64,000 nucleotides of DNA, taken from NCBI RefSeq assembly GCF_014799995.1, contig NZ_JAAVGY010000003.1, positions 38,638-102,637 on the forward strand, given 5' to 3'. Below, one piece after another: positions 25,037 through 33,462 of this stretch. This stretch comes from Helicobacter sp. (GTDB taxonomy: Bacteria; Campylobacterota; Campylobacteria; Campylobacterales; Helicobacteraceae). A program made the translations under genes and the position numbers. Within the stretch, counting starts at the first letter, position 1. Every line of letters starts with the position of its first letter. The notes under the pieces are model-generated. The model worked only from the letters and a program-made list of their open reading frames with translations, was not told where the DNA came from and did no database searches.

Positions 25037-25616
25037 TATGAGTTCCTTGAATACTTAAATGCTCTAGCGCATTGGCAAAATCTCTGACAGGGGAATCGTT
25101 TTGAATTTTGGACAAAATCACTTTAGCTTCTTCAACCTTTCCTGCTTGAATTTCTAAAAATGCAGCTTGCAAGTAACTAAAATCACCCGATTCTTTAGAA
25201 TCAAGTATGCTTAGATTTTGGTTTAAAGAGGCGTTTTGTAATTTAGCAAATTGTGCAATGATTGGGTCTTTGCAAGATTCTAATGTTTTTAAGGTTTCTG
25301 CATCGTTGGACTTTAGTGCTTTTTGAAAAAGATATAAATCATAAAGCCTGCTTTGGGATTTTTGGAGTGATGTGATTGCGCTTTCATCGCCTTTCAAAGC
25401 TTTTTCATAGAGACTAGAAAGCTCTTGTTGCTTATTTTCTTGGTAATAATTGTTGCCCATATAGCCAAAGGCAAATACAATAATGCCAATTGCCAATGCA
25501 ATAAGTGGAATCTTGTAACGTTTGAACCAACCCTCAAAGCGGATAAGCCCCTCTAGCATTTTTTCATCATTACTCATTTCTTCTTTGATAAAATCTACAT
25601 TTTGTTTTAAACTCAA
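25026..25616 (-). CDS. YfgM-like membrane-anchored TPR protein
   Basis: 196 residues with one membrane helix at about 36-55 (IPLIALAIGIIVFAFGYMG), a short cytoplasmic N-terminus and a helical periplasmic domain whose AAFLEIQAGKVEEAKVIL repeat is TPR-like. YfgM in enterobacteria is an ancillary component of the Sec translocon environment and its gene is adjacent to bamB. TTG start with AAAGGAG seven bases upstream. Lies in the operon between dut and the BamB-like gene. The similarity is in architecture and gene order; the sequence itself is weakly conserved. Confidence 0.65.
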   Translation of the reverse strand: MSLKQNVDFIKEEMSNDEKMLEGLIRFEGWFKRYKIPLIALAIGIIVFAFGYMGNNYYQENKQQELSSLYEKALKGDESAITSLQKSQSRLYDLYLFQKALKSNDAETLKTLESCKDPIIAQFAKLQNASLNQNLSILDSKESGDFSYLQAAFLEIQAGKVEEAKVILSKIQNDSPVRDFANALEHLSIQGTHNAQ

Positions 25617-25639
25617 AATTTCTCCTTTGATTTGATTAT

Positions 25640-26071
25640 TTATTTGCCTGTGCTTCCGAAGCCTTTTTCGCCTCGTTTGGTTTTGTCTAATGTTTGGACA
25701 ACTTTGATTTTGGCTTGCTTAACCTTGCAAAGCACTGCTTGTGCGATTCTATCGCCTGCATTAATCTTAAAATCTTCTTCTCCTAAGTTGATTGCGATGA
25801 TTTTGATTTCTCCGCGATAATCCGAATCAATCGTGCCCGGAGAGTTTAGAATCGTAATGCCATACTTTAATGCTAAACCACTTCTTGGGCGCACTTGCAC
25901 TTCGTAATTTTTGGGGAAGCTAAAGCTAAGCCCTGTGGGAATAAGTGCCCATTTACCTTTTTGCAAAGTCAAATCTTGACTAGCGCAAAGGTCAAATCCT
26001 GCTGCCTCTTTGCTTTGGTATTTTGGAATGATTGCATTAGGGATTAATTTCTTGATTTTTAATGTCGCCAT
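25640..26071 (-). CDS. dut: dUTP diphosphatase
   Basis: Hydrolyses dUTP to dUMP, keeping uracil out of DNA. 143 residues, standard trimeric dUTPase. The five motifs are present: AAGFDLCAS, PRSGLALK, GTIDSDYRGEI, GDRIAQAVL and the C-terminal glycine-rich arm GEKGFGSTGK. ATG start eight bases downstream of greA in the same operon. Confidence 0.97.
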   Translation of the reverse strand: MATLKIKKLIPNAIIPKYQSKEAAGFDLCASQDLTLQKGKWALIPTGLSFSFPKNYEVQVRPRSGLALKYGITILNSPGTIDSDYRGEIKIIAINLGEEDFKINAGDRIAQAVLCKVKQAKIKVVQTLDKTKRGEKGFGSTGK

Positions 26072-26080
26072 AAAATAACC

Positions 26081-26560
26081 TTAAAATTGGATTGGTTTAT
26101 AGAGAATCTCCAAGACTTCATAATCCACGCGTCCCTTTGGTAAGCTCACACTCACTTCATCACCCACGACTTTGCCTAAAAGCTGTTTTGCTAAAGGGGA
26201 ATGATAAGAAATCAAACCTTTTTCCGGATTGCTTTCAGTCTGTCCCACAATTGTGTAAGTAAAAGTTTCTTCTGTTTCTAAATCTTCTAGCTTAATCGTT
26301 GAGCCAAAGCTGATTTTGGTATGTTCTAGGCTTTGGGGGTCAATCACGCGTGCATTCGCAACAAGTTGCGTTAATTCATTAATGCGAGCGTCTAAAAATA
26401 ATTGTCGCTCTCTTGCGGCGTGGTATTCTGCATTTTCTTTTAAATCGCCGTGCTCTCTTGCGGTATCAATTTCAATAATGTTTTTTGGTCGTTCTACTTC
26501 TTTGAGATTCTTAAGTTCGGAAATTAATTTATTATAGCCATATTGAGTCATAGGTTCCAT
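26081..26560 (-). CDS. greA: Transcription elongation factor GreA
   Basis: Stimulates transcript cleavage by backtracked RNA polymerase. 159 residues with an N-terminal coiled coil of about 75 residues whose tip has the two acidic residues (DLKENAEYHAARERQ) and a C-terminal globular domain ending VSVSLPKGRVDYEVLEI. ATG start. The gap to the upstream lpxB is 63 bases, the longest within this part of the string; an additional promoter there is possible. Confidence 0.96.
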   Translation of the reverse strand: MEPMTQYGYNKLISELKNLKEVERPKNIIEIDTAREHGDLKENAEYHAARERQLFLDARINELTQLVANARVIDPQSLEHTKISFGSTIKLEDLETEETFTYTIVGQTESNPEKGLISYHSPLAKQLLGKVVGDEVSVSLPKGRVDYEVLEILYKPIQF

Positions 26561-26623
26561 ATAATGCCTTTAGATAAAATAATTTGATATAGTAAGGAAA
26601 AGAGTGTTAAAAAGCCCTTTATT

Positions 26624-27817
26624 TTATAAATTTTTCGCAAAATTTTGTAATTTTTTTGCACAAGATTCTGCGCTTCCGTGTGCAAGATATTGGAATAGAA
26701 TCTTTTTTTGTTCAAAAAAATGCCGATAATCAAAGCAAGCATACGCATTTTGCAAATTTTCTACACTTACATTTTTTTGTAAAAACTCTGGGTGGATTGG
26801 AAAAATAGCGGGATTGGGGTTGTTTTTGGGTGCATTGAAAACGTGAAATTCTAAAAAAATATTGGCTAAGCCTATGTAGTTTAATTTGACTAAAGATTTG
26901 GCGATGAGGTAATCTAAAGGCTTTGCTTTGTAAGCTAAAATTGTTGGAATCCCAAGCAGAGTAGATTCCAAAGTCGCTGTGCCACTACATACGAATGCAA
27001 ACGCACATTGCCTTAATCCAAGATAGGTATCAAAAGAAATTTCAAACGCGCTAATGTCGCCATAGATTGCATTTAAATCACATTTTTCAAATACTTTGGG
27101 AGCTATCAAAATCGCACTTTTGCCTTGAGATTTTAAGGTTTTGGCGAGTTGGCTAAAGATTGGGAAGAGTGCGCGGATTTCACTCTTGCGAGAACCCGGC
27201 ATAAAGGCGATTTTTTGCGATTCTTGAGGAGTATCCAAAGAATAAGGAATCGCATCAAGAAGAGGGTGTCCCACATAAGTAATTTGCGCAGTTTTTGGAT
27301 AAAAGTCCTTTTCAAAAGGCAAAATTCCCCATAATTCATCACAAATCTCACTTAAAATTTTTGCGCGTTTAGGCTTCCAAGCCCAAACTTGTGGCAAGAT
27401 ATAATAAATGATGTGCGGGGGCTTTTGGGATTTGTTTCTAAGCGATTTGCGAATTGTTTGAATTAAAGGAATATTAAATGAAGAAGAATCCATAAAGAGT
27501 GCAATATCGCATTTGAGGGCGATTTGAGCAAGCTCTTGCTTGAGTTTGAAAAATTTTGGAATCAATCGGAGAATCCCAACAAATCCCATAACGCGAAAAG
27601 ATTCTGGATTGTAGGCACTTTGGAAAAGATTTGTAGAATCCGTTGTGTTTGGGCTAGAAGTTTGTGATTCTAGTAAGCGTTGATGAAGTAATGCGCTATC
27701 AAAGATTCCATAGAGCACAAAGGGAACTCGCGCTTGTTGTAAGGATTTGACAAGATTAGCTAAATGAATATTAGCAGAATATTCTATGGCAGAAACAAAG
27801 ATTTTTAATATTTTCAC
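26624..27817 (-). CDS. lpxB: Lipid-A-disaccharide synthase
   Basis: Glycosyltransferase that condenses UDP-2,3-diacylglucosamine with lipid X at the inner membrane. Visible family motifs: SAIEYSANIHL near the N-terminus (a variant of SAGE-x-SGD), YYILPQVWAWKPKRA, LPFEKDFY, GHPLLD, LMPGSRKSEI-like FMPGSRKSEIRAL, and SGTATLESTLLGIPTILAYKA. About 398 residues. Start: GTG at 27817 gives MKILKIFVSA and has GAGAG before it. A TTG at 27829 overlapping the previous stop (TTGA) is the alternative and would add four residues. It follows the coiled-coil gene with translational coupling. Confidence 0.93.
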   Translation of the reverse strand: MKILKIFVSAIEYSANIHLANLVKSLQQARVPFVLYGIFDSALLHQRLLESQTSSPNTTDSTNLFQSAYNPESFRVMGFVGILRLIPKFFKLKQELAQIALKCDIALFMDSSSFNIPLIQTIRKSLRNKSQKPPHIIYYILPQVWAWKPKRAKILSEICDELWGILPFEKDFYPKTAQITYVGHPLLDAIPYSLDTPQESQKIAFMPGSRKSEIRALFPIFSQLAKTLKSQGKSAILIAPKVFEKCDLNAIYGDISAFEISFDTYLGLRQCAFAFVCSGTATLESTLLGIPTILAYKAKPLDYLIAKSLVKLNYIGLANIFLEFHVFNAPKNNPNPAIFPIHPEFLQKNVSVENLQNAYACFDYRHFFEQKKILFQYLAHGSAESCAKKLQNFAKNL

Positions 27818-27825
27818 GCAGGCTC

Positions 27826-28575
27826 TCAAGGGCTTTGTGGAATCTCATCGGAGTCTTGAGGGTTTTTTGGTGGGATTTTTTCTGATTCTATCTTTGGATT
27901 TTGGTCGGAGTGGATTTCCAAATCTTGTATATCATCTAACATTTTTTGCGTGGATTGTGTTGCGTTGTTTTGTAAGCTGTGAATCTCTGCTTCTAGTTTG
28001 GAACTTTCTAAATCTAGTGCTTTAAGCCTAGAATCTATTTTGATTAATAAGTCAAAAAGCAATTCTGCGGATTCTAAAAGTACATAATCTTTAGCGGGAT
28101 TGGCGAGCAATCGTTGGTGTTTTTGATAAGAGACTTCCAGCTTCTCTATGGCTTTAGGACGCTCAAGGGGAATGTTTTGGAGAATCTCTTTTGTGGATTT
28201 TAGAAGTTTTTTTAGAGCGTGGTATTGGGTTTCTAGGGCTTTGGTGTCTAAGGGTTGAGATTCTAAGGCATTAGAGCTTGGAATCTCTAAGGTTTGGGAA
28301 TGATTCAAGGAGTCAAGATGTTGTTCTTTTGTGGCAATTTCATTTTTTAATGCTTGATTTCTTTGTTCTAATTCTTTGTTATCTGCGAGTAATAACGCAT
28401 TTTTAGCCGAGATGTCATTAAAGGATTCCAATAGGGATTCTTTGTCTTTTTTAAGAGCGTCAAATTCTTCATTAAAACGTTTTTTTTCTGTTTCAAAGAT
28501 AGTATAGATTTGCCACGATTCTTTGATTTCGTCTAGTTTCTTGGTGAGCTCTTGAAGTGGAGAGTGATTTTGCAT
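27826..28575 (-). CDS. Coiled-coil protein of unknown function
   Basis: 249 residues, rich in Glu, Lys, Leu and Ser. Residues about 5-90 and 115-215 have strong heptad patterns (e.g. LLLADNKELEQRNQALKNEI), and the C-terminus is acidic and proline-rich. No signal, membrane helix or catalytic motif. Its start codon overlaps the NUDIX gene's stop by one base and its end overlaps the lpxB start region, so it is translated with the operon. A hypothetical gene next to lpxB is also known in H. pylori. No function can be proposed. Confidence 0.75.
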   Translation of the reverse strand: MQNHSPLQELTKKLDEIKESWQIYTIFETEKKRFNEEFDALKKDKESLLESFNDISAKNALLLADNKELEQRNQALKNEIATKEQHLDSLNHSQTLEIPSSNALESQPLDTKALETQYHALKKLLKSTKEILQNIPLERPKAIEKLEVSYQKHQRLLANPAKDYVLLESAELLFDLLIKIDSRLKALDLESSKLEAEIHSLQNNATQSTQKMLDDIQDLEIHSDQNPKIESEKIPPKNPQDSDEIPQSP

Positions 28576-29183
28576 TAATGACCTTCAAAATTTTTGAGAA
28601 ACCAAAGAAAGGCGAACATAACGCCCGAAGTTTTGGGATAAGATTCATCTAAAATAAAATCATAAGCCTCGCACCTTGGGATAAACACGACTTCAATGTT
28701 TTCATCTTCTACGCCACCTCCTTGATTTTGGCGACAAGATTCGTCAATTACTGCAAAGAAAAGTGTTTGCTTGCTCCCTGCAAAGCCGACAGAACTATAA
28801 AATTCTGTAATTTTGTTAATGTTTTCTAATGGAATCGCATAGCCGCATTCCTCTAAAATTTCTTCTTGGGCGATTTCCTTAAGGGACTTTCCTTCTTTGT
28901 CTGTAATGCCTGCGCAAAGCTCAAAGGTGTAACCTAATTCAACTTTTAGATTCGGGGTTTGGCGGATACTTTCTTTGAGATAAACTGCGGGACGAAATTG
29001 TTTCACCATTACAAAGGAGTCTTTTGGTTTGTGGTAAAGTAAAATACTTACGCTATCGTGTGCTTCAATAATGTCCCAGCTACGTTCTTTGCCATTTTCG
29101 CAAAAAAGCATTCGTTTAGGCTTAATGTATTGTGAATTATGGCAACTGCAAAAGCGAATATTAGAAATATCTTTGGGACGCAT
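28575..29183 (-). CDS. NUDIX hydrolase resembling UDP-sugar diphosphatase
   Basis: 202 residues. NUDIX box at about 92-115: AGITDKEGKSLKEIAQEE followed by ILEECGY; the usual Arg of the REUXEE core is Glu here. Around it the protein has ERSWDIIEAHDSVSILLYHK, VKQFRPAVYLKE, YSSVGFAGSKQTLFF and PKTSGVMFAFLWFL. From memory these closely match animal NUDT14, which cleaves UDP-glucose and ADP-ribose and also lacks that Arg. It is therefore likely a nucleotide-sugar diphosphatase of the AdpP/NudF group rather than the RNA 5'-cap or Ap4A type. ATG overlaps the csd3 stop by one base (TAATG). The exact substrate is unknown. Confidence 0.85.
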   Translation of the reverse strand: MRPKDISNIRFCSCHNSQYIKPKRMLFCENGKERSWDIIEAHDSVSILLYHKPKDSFVMVKQFRPAVYLKESIRQTPNLKVELGYTFELCAGITDKEGKSLKEIAQEEILEECGYAIPLENINKITEFYSSVGFAGSKQTLFFAVIDESCRQNQGGGVEDENIEVVFIPRCEAYDFILDESYPKTSGVMFAFLWFLKNFEGH

Positions 29184-30421
29184 TAGTTTAAATTTTTATC
29201 CTCTGCATTAAGATAGACAATATAATCATTCTTTATTTTTTTAAATGGTGTTTGATTCTCAATTCCTTGAGCAAGAGCGGCGTTTAAAGCTTGCTGATAA
29301 ACTTTTGCTACGGCTAGGAATCCCTCCTTTTCTTTGCCTGTAAGTTTTGAATGAGCGATTTTCAAATGCTTAATGGGATTGACTGCATTACCATTTTTAT
29401 AAAGTCCAAAATGTAAATGTGGTCCTGTGCTAAGTCCTGTACTGCCTACCGTGCCAATTTGTTCGCCTTGTTTGACATATGTGCCTGTGTGGATTTTGCG
29501 GTTGATTTTTTGCATATGGGCGTAAAGTGTTTTATAGCCATTTTCGTGTTGGATAATCACGGTTTTGCCATAACCTCCTTTTGTTCCAGCAAAGATTACT
29601 TTGCCTTTTCCTGCTGCACGAATAGAAGTATGACGCGGTGCCGCATAATCTGTCCCCAAATGCGGACGCTTGTAACCAAGAATAGGGTGTTTGCGCCCCA
29701 TAGAGAAATGAGAGGAAATGCGTTTATAGTTTAAAGGAATCGTGAGCAAGTATTTACTCATATTGTTGCCCTTTAAATCATAGAATTGTCCGTCTTCGTG
29801 GCGCACAACATATTGATGACGATTGCCAACATTCAAAATAGAAGCCTTAATATTAGGCGAACCGAAGTTTTTACCCAAACGATATTTGCGCTCATAAATA
29901 ATTGCGAGTTTGTCATTTTTACGCACTTCGCGGCGAAAATCTACACTTCCTTTATAGGCTTGGACAAAATCACTTGCTAGAAATTTATCTCCCGTGAGTT
30001 TGATAATATCATTATAGAGAGAATTTTCAACACTAAGAGCAATCGTGCGTTCCTCTGTGAAATAAATTACGGGAATCGCACGCATACCATAAGAATCCCC
30101 TTGTCTGAAAATATGTAATTGAGAATTTTCATTAATAGGAATTAAGGCTTGGAGTAAAGTAGAATCTTCATAAAGTGTGTAAAAAGTGCTACCACTGATA
30201 ATTTCATCAGCTAATTCTTTGTCTTCTGGGGCTAAATCATAATAAACCTTTAATGGAATATTGTTTTTTGCAAAAAAAGTTAAGAGAGTTTGTCCTTGTT
30301 CCCATTGAGATTCTTGGACATTTGCGGCATTGACGTTAAGAAAACCAAAAGTGCTCAAAATGCAAAAAACTTTCAAAGGATTTTTAAAGAATGCTAATTT
30401 AAGAAGTTTGAAGAGTTGCAT
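29183..30421 (-). CDS. csd3: M23-family peptidoglycan peptidase, Csd3/Pgp3-like
   Basis: Periplasmic zinc endopeptidase/carboxypeptidase that trims cell-wall cross-links; Csd3 (HdpA, HP0506) is needed for helical shape in H. pylori. 412 residues. An N-terminal hydrophobic segment (about 18-33) acts as signal or anchor. A middle region resembles the inhibitory domains of Csd3. The LytM domain at about 245-360 has the zinc ligands RPHLGTDYAAP (His, Asp) and HLHFG, plus GYGKTVIIQHENGYKTLYAHM. First gene of the minus-strand string; AGGGG before the ATG. The shape role here is inferred from the family. Confidence 0.88.
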   Translation of the reverse strand: MQLFKLLKLAFFKNPLKVFCILSTFGFLNVNAANVQESQWEQGQTLLTFFAKNNIPLKVYYDLAPEDKELADEIISGSTFYTLYEDSTLLQALIPINENSQLHIFRQGDSYGMRAIPVIYFTEERTIALSVENSLYNDIIKLTGDKFLASDFVQAYKGSVDFRREVRKNDKLAIIYERKYRLGKNFGSPNIKASILNVGNRHQYVVRHEDGQFYDLKGNNMSKYLLTIPLNYKRISSHFSMGRKHPILGYKRPHLGTDYAAPRHTSIRAAGKGKVIFAGTKGGYGKTVIIQHENGYKTLYAHMQKINRKIHTGTYVKQGEQIGTVGSTGLSTGPHLHFGLYKNGNAVNPIKHLKIAHSKLTGKEKEGFLAVAKVYQQALNAALAQGIENQTPFKKIKNDYIVYLNAEDKNLN

Positions 30422-30625
30422 ACTAGCCCCTAAATGAAATGATTAATGTGGTATGATATTTTAGAGAAAGGAGATTATAGCACAAAAACCGCAGTTTGAG
30501 GCAAAAATATAAAAAAATTATAAAAATTTTTGAAATTTCATTAAAAAATAAAATTCTGCTATACTTTTAACAATAATACAAAATGCATTTAAGGCTTTAA
30601 AGCATTTTGGCTTAAAGGAGTGGCG

Positions 30626-30820
30626 ATGAAAGATTGGTTTGTGCCATCAATGGGATTTGGACTCTTTATTTATTTTATGTTATTTGTAATTTTATATACA
30701 ATTAAAATTGGGGGTCCAGATGTTCCATTGTATGGTGATGGTCAGTATATTGCTCCTCCGAAGTCCGATACAGAGAAGTTTTTACAAGATGTTTCAAAAA
30801 GTATTAGAAAATCATTTTAG
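30626..30820 (+). CDS. Small single-helix membrane protein upstream of flgM
   Basis: 64 residues: MKDWFVPSMGFGLFIYFMLF..., a membrane helix at about 9-29, then a short polar tail (GGPDVPLYGDGQYIAPP) and a charged end. ATG at 30626 with AAAGGAG five bases before it; a GTG at 30620 overlaps this site. A TATACT -10-like box lies near 30552. It is 52 bases ahead of flgM, and the flgM promoter starts at its stop codon. I do not recognise it; the position suggests, but does not show, a flagellar or envelope role. Confidence 0.75.
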   Translation: MKDWFVPSMGFGLFIYFMLFVILYTIKIGGPDVPLYGDGQYIAPPKSDTEKFLQDVSKSIRKSF

Positions 30821-30834
30821 TTTTTTGAAAAATA

Positions 30835-30842
30835 GCCGATAT
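30835..30842 (+). promoter_or_regulatory. Sigma-28 (FliA) -10 element of flgM
   Basis: GCCGATAT matches the FliA -10 consensus GCCGATAA/T. TTTTAGTTTT about 11-20 bases upstream fits the weaker -35 element. It lies 31 bases before the flgM ATG, consistent with sigma-28 control of its own anti-sigma factor. Confidence 0.7.
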
Positions 30843-30872
30843 TAGTGGAAAGATTTTTTGAAAGGAGAGAAA

Positions 30873-31118
30873 ATGATTAGTCATTTGATGAATAATTCGG
30901 CTTTTTCAAGCGTTATTAATCAAGCAAACAACAAAAATACTTCACAGATTAATAGCACAAAAGAAGAATCAGTTAATGAAAAATCTCAAACAGACAAGAG
31001 TGCTAAAACCTCTAATAATAGTAGAGTAGATGAAATCAAAGCTGCGATAAAAGATGGCACTTATAAATTAGACTTAAGGGGGAGTGCGCAAAAGTTGGCA
31101 CAAGAATTGCTTAGATAG
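30873..31118 (+). CDS. flgM: Anti-sigma-28 factor FlgM
   Basis: Binds FliA and holds back late flagellar genes until the hook is complete. 81 residues from the ATG at 30873 (AAAGGAGAG before it). The N-terminal half is Ser/Asn/Lys-rich and likely disordered. The C-terminal helices carry the FliA-binding signature SRVDEIKAAIKDGTYKLD and AQKLAQELL. First of three genes with flgN and flgK, in the same order as in C. jejuni. Confidence 0.93.
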   Translation: MISHLMNNSAFSSVINQANNKNTSQINSTKEESVNEKSQTDKSAKTSNNSRVDEIKAAIKDGTYKLDLRGSAQKLAQELLR

Positions 31119-31148
31119 GAGATAAGTCTATTTTATAGGAGTTATCTC

Positions 31149-31604
31149 ATGTCTTTGCAGTTTTTAAAAGAGGCTTTAGAGGATATTAAAGCACTCATTG
31201 CAATTACAGAACAAGATATTGCGGATATTAAAATCGCAAATAATGAGGCTATTTTTGCAAGGATTCCACAAAAAGAGGAATTAACCGCATCTTTTATCCG
31301 CAAAAAAGAAGCTTACGCTAAGAGCATTGAAGAACGTTTGCGCACAGAATACCCCAATGCAACTTTAGAAGATTTAACTTATGAAGACAAACAGCATTTA
31401 CTAGGGGAGGGTGCGAGTGAATGTACTGCAGAACTGCATGACCAATTAGAAATCCTAAAGAATCTCAATTATCGTTTTGGCAAAATGTCCTTAGCCGTTT
31501 CGGAGTTTTATAGCTCTTTGTTAAGTAAAATTGTTCCTGTGGAAGACCGCGGCTATAAAAAACAATCTTTGGGCAATGCGTCCTTTTTGCATACTGAAGT
31601 GTAG
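31149..31604 (+). CDS. flgN: FlgN-type flagellar export chaperone
   Basis: 151 residues, largely helical (FLKEALEDIKALIAITEQDI..., LEILKNLNYRFGKMSLAVSEFYSSLL), cytoplasmic. FlgN proteins escort the hook-filament junction proteins FlgK and FlgL to the export gate. Sequence is poorly conserved in this family, so the assignment rests mostly on length, helicity and the position between flgM and flgK. AGGAG precedes the ATG. The stop is nine bases before flgK. Confidence 0.75.
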   Translation: MSLQFLKEALEDIKALIAITEQDIADIKIANNEAIFARIPQKEELTASFIRKKEAYAKSIEERLRTEYPNATLEDLTYEDKQHLLGEGASECTAELHDQLEILKNLNYRFGKMSLAVSEFYSSLLSKIVPVEDRGYKKQSLGNASFLHTEV

Positions 31605-31613
31605 GGGGGCATT

Positions 31614-33443
31614 ATGGGTGGAATACTTTCTTCATTAAATACTCCCTATACAGGTTTAACCGGACACCAAGTAATGGTGGATACGGTAAGTAACAACATT
31701 GCCAATGCGAATAACGAATTTTATTCAAGGCAAGTCGTAAGAAGTGCAGCAGAAACCCCACTTTGGAAGCAAAATTATGCTTTGGGGCAAGGGCTTGCTA
31801 CGATGACAATAGAACGCATACACGATGAATATACCTTTATGCGTTATAAAAAAGCAACTGCAGAAAAAACCTACTATGATACAAGTTTTGCAGGGCTTAG
31901 GGAAGCCTCCTCTTATTATCCTGAAATAGATGGAGTGGGGATTTATAATGATTTGCAAAATTATTTCAATGCTTGGAAAGATTTATCTATAAAAGCAGGC
32001 GACCCAGCGCAGAAAATTGCATTGGCAGAAGAAGCCAATACGCTTTGTAGAAATATCCAAGAAACACGCAATTCATTAGTTTATTTGCAGCAGCGATTGA
32101 ATGATGAATTGAAAGTCGCAGTAGAAGAAGTGAATCGCTTAGGGGAGCAAATCGCAATCCTCAATAAGCAGATTAATGAATATGAAAATCAAGACTTGCA
32201 TAGAAAGGCAAATGATTTGCGTGATTTGCGCGACCAATATGAGTTTGAAATTAATAATTTGATTGGTTGTGATGTTTTCAAGCAAGAAGTCAAAGGAAGT
32301 GCGTGTGTCAATAAGAACATTGCGGATTTTGATGAAGATTATACGCTAACAATTGGTGGGAGGTCTATCGTTGATGGCGAATCTTTTCACCCTTTAACTT
32401 TGGATAATTCCAAAAACGAAAGTGGAATCTATACGATTAAATATTTGCGTAGAGACCATAAAGAGCATAATTTAACAAATGTATTAAATGAGGGGAAAGT
32501 CGGCGCATTGTTAGACTTAATTCGTACAGAAGATGTGCTAACTTGTAATGGGACTTTGGGGAAATTACAAGTCTATATCAATGATTTGGATACTTTTGCT
32601 AATGGAATCATTGAGGCGACAAATAATATTTATGCACAATGCGCACAATTAGGCGCGCGTAGCGACCAACTTTATATTAACACCCAAGATGCACTCACAA
32701 CGAGCGGTTATAATATTCGTCAAGGAAGCTTCAAGGTGGTAATGTATGATAAACAAGGCAATGAATTGGGTGCGCGTGAGGTGAATATAGATAATCTTAC
32801 GAATATGCAAAGCATTATTGACCAACTCAATGCCAATAATGATGATAATTTAGACGGTAATGCCTTGAATGATTTTGATGATAGATTCCAAGCGACTTAC
32901 AATAATGACACGCAGACTTTCGCGATTACTTCTAAGAATCCGTCAGAAGAAATCTACATTTCAATCCAAGATAATGGGACAAATTTTGCTGGGGCATTTG
33001 GCGTCAATCGTTTTTTTGACGGCAATGACGCAAGCAATATAGAGCTAGCAAGAGCTTATCGTGATGACCCAACTTTGATTCGTGCTTATCGTGAGGCAGT
33101 AGATGGTAACTTTGAAGTTGCAAATATGATGCAGCAATTACAATATGATAAGATTACCTTTACAGATGTTTATGATAGAGAGGGGAGAGAAGAAACAATT
33201 AGTGGATACTTTCGCTATATTGCAAGCAAGGTTGCCTCTCAAACCGAAGGAACGCAAGTTACGCAAGAGACAAAAGAAGCTGTATATAATTCAATTAAAG
33301 CAGAATATAAAGCAATTTCGGAAGTTTCCGTAGATGATGAATTGGTAAATTTGATTAAGTTTCAAACGGGTTATAGTGCCAATGCCAAGTTAATCTCCGC
33401 GATTGATGAGATGATTACCACACTTCTGGGGATTAAGCAATAA
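31614..33443 (+). CDS. flgK: Flagellar hook-associated protein 1
   Basis: First hook-filament junction protein. 609 residues. N-terminal rod/hook signature SLNTPYTGLTGHQVMVDTVSNNIANANNEFYSRQV and C-terminal helix FQTGYSANAKLISAIDEMITTLLGI form the D0/D1 bundle; the middle is the variable exposed region with a FlgK-type coiled segment (LNDELKVAVEEVNRLGEQIAILNKQI). ATG start preceded by a G-rich AGGGGGG. Last gene of the flgM-flgN-flgK unit. Confidence 0.96.
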   Translation: MGGILSSLNTPYTGLTGHQVMVDTVSNNIANANNEFYSRQVVRSAAETPLWKQNYALGQGLATMTIERIHDEYTFMRYKKATAEKTYYDTSFAGLREASSYYPEIDGVGIYNDLQNYFNAWKDLSIKAGDPAQKIALAEEANTLCRNIQETRNSLVYLQQRLNDELKVAVEEVNRLGEQIAILNKQINEYENQDLHRKANDLRDLRDQYEFEINNLIGCDVFKQEVKGSACVNKNIADFDEDYTLTIGGRSIVDGESFHPLTLDNSKNESGIYTIKYLRRDHKEHNLTNVLNEGKVGALLDLIRTEDVLTCNGTLGKLQVYINDLDTFANGIIEATNNIYAQCAQLGARSDQLYINTQDALTTSGYNIRQGSFKVVMYDKQGNELGAREVNIDNLTNMQSIIDQLNANNDDNLDGNALNDFDDRFQATYNNDTQTFAITSKNPSEEIYISIQDNGTNFAGAFGVNRFFDGNDASNIELARAYRDDPTLIRAYREAVDGNFEVANMMQQLQYDKITFTDVYDREGREETISGYFRYIASKVASQTEGTQVTQETKEAVYNSIKAEYKAISEVSVDDELVNLIKFQTGYSANAKLISAIDEMITTLLGIKQ

Positions 33444-33462
33444 TTTCTAGTAGGAAATTGCT

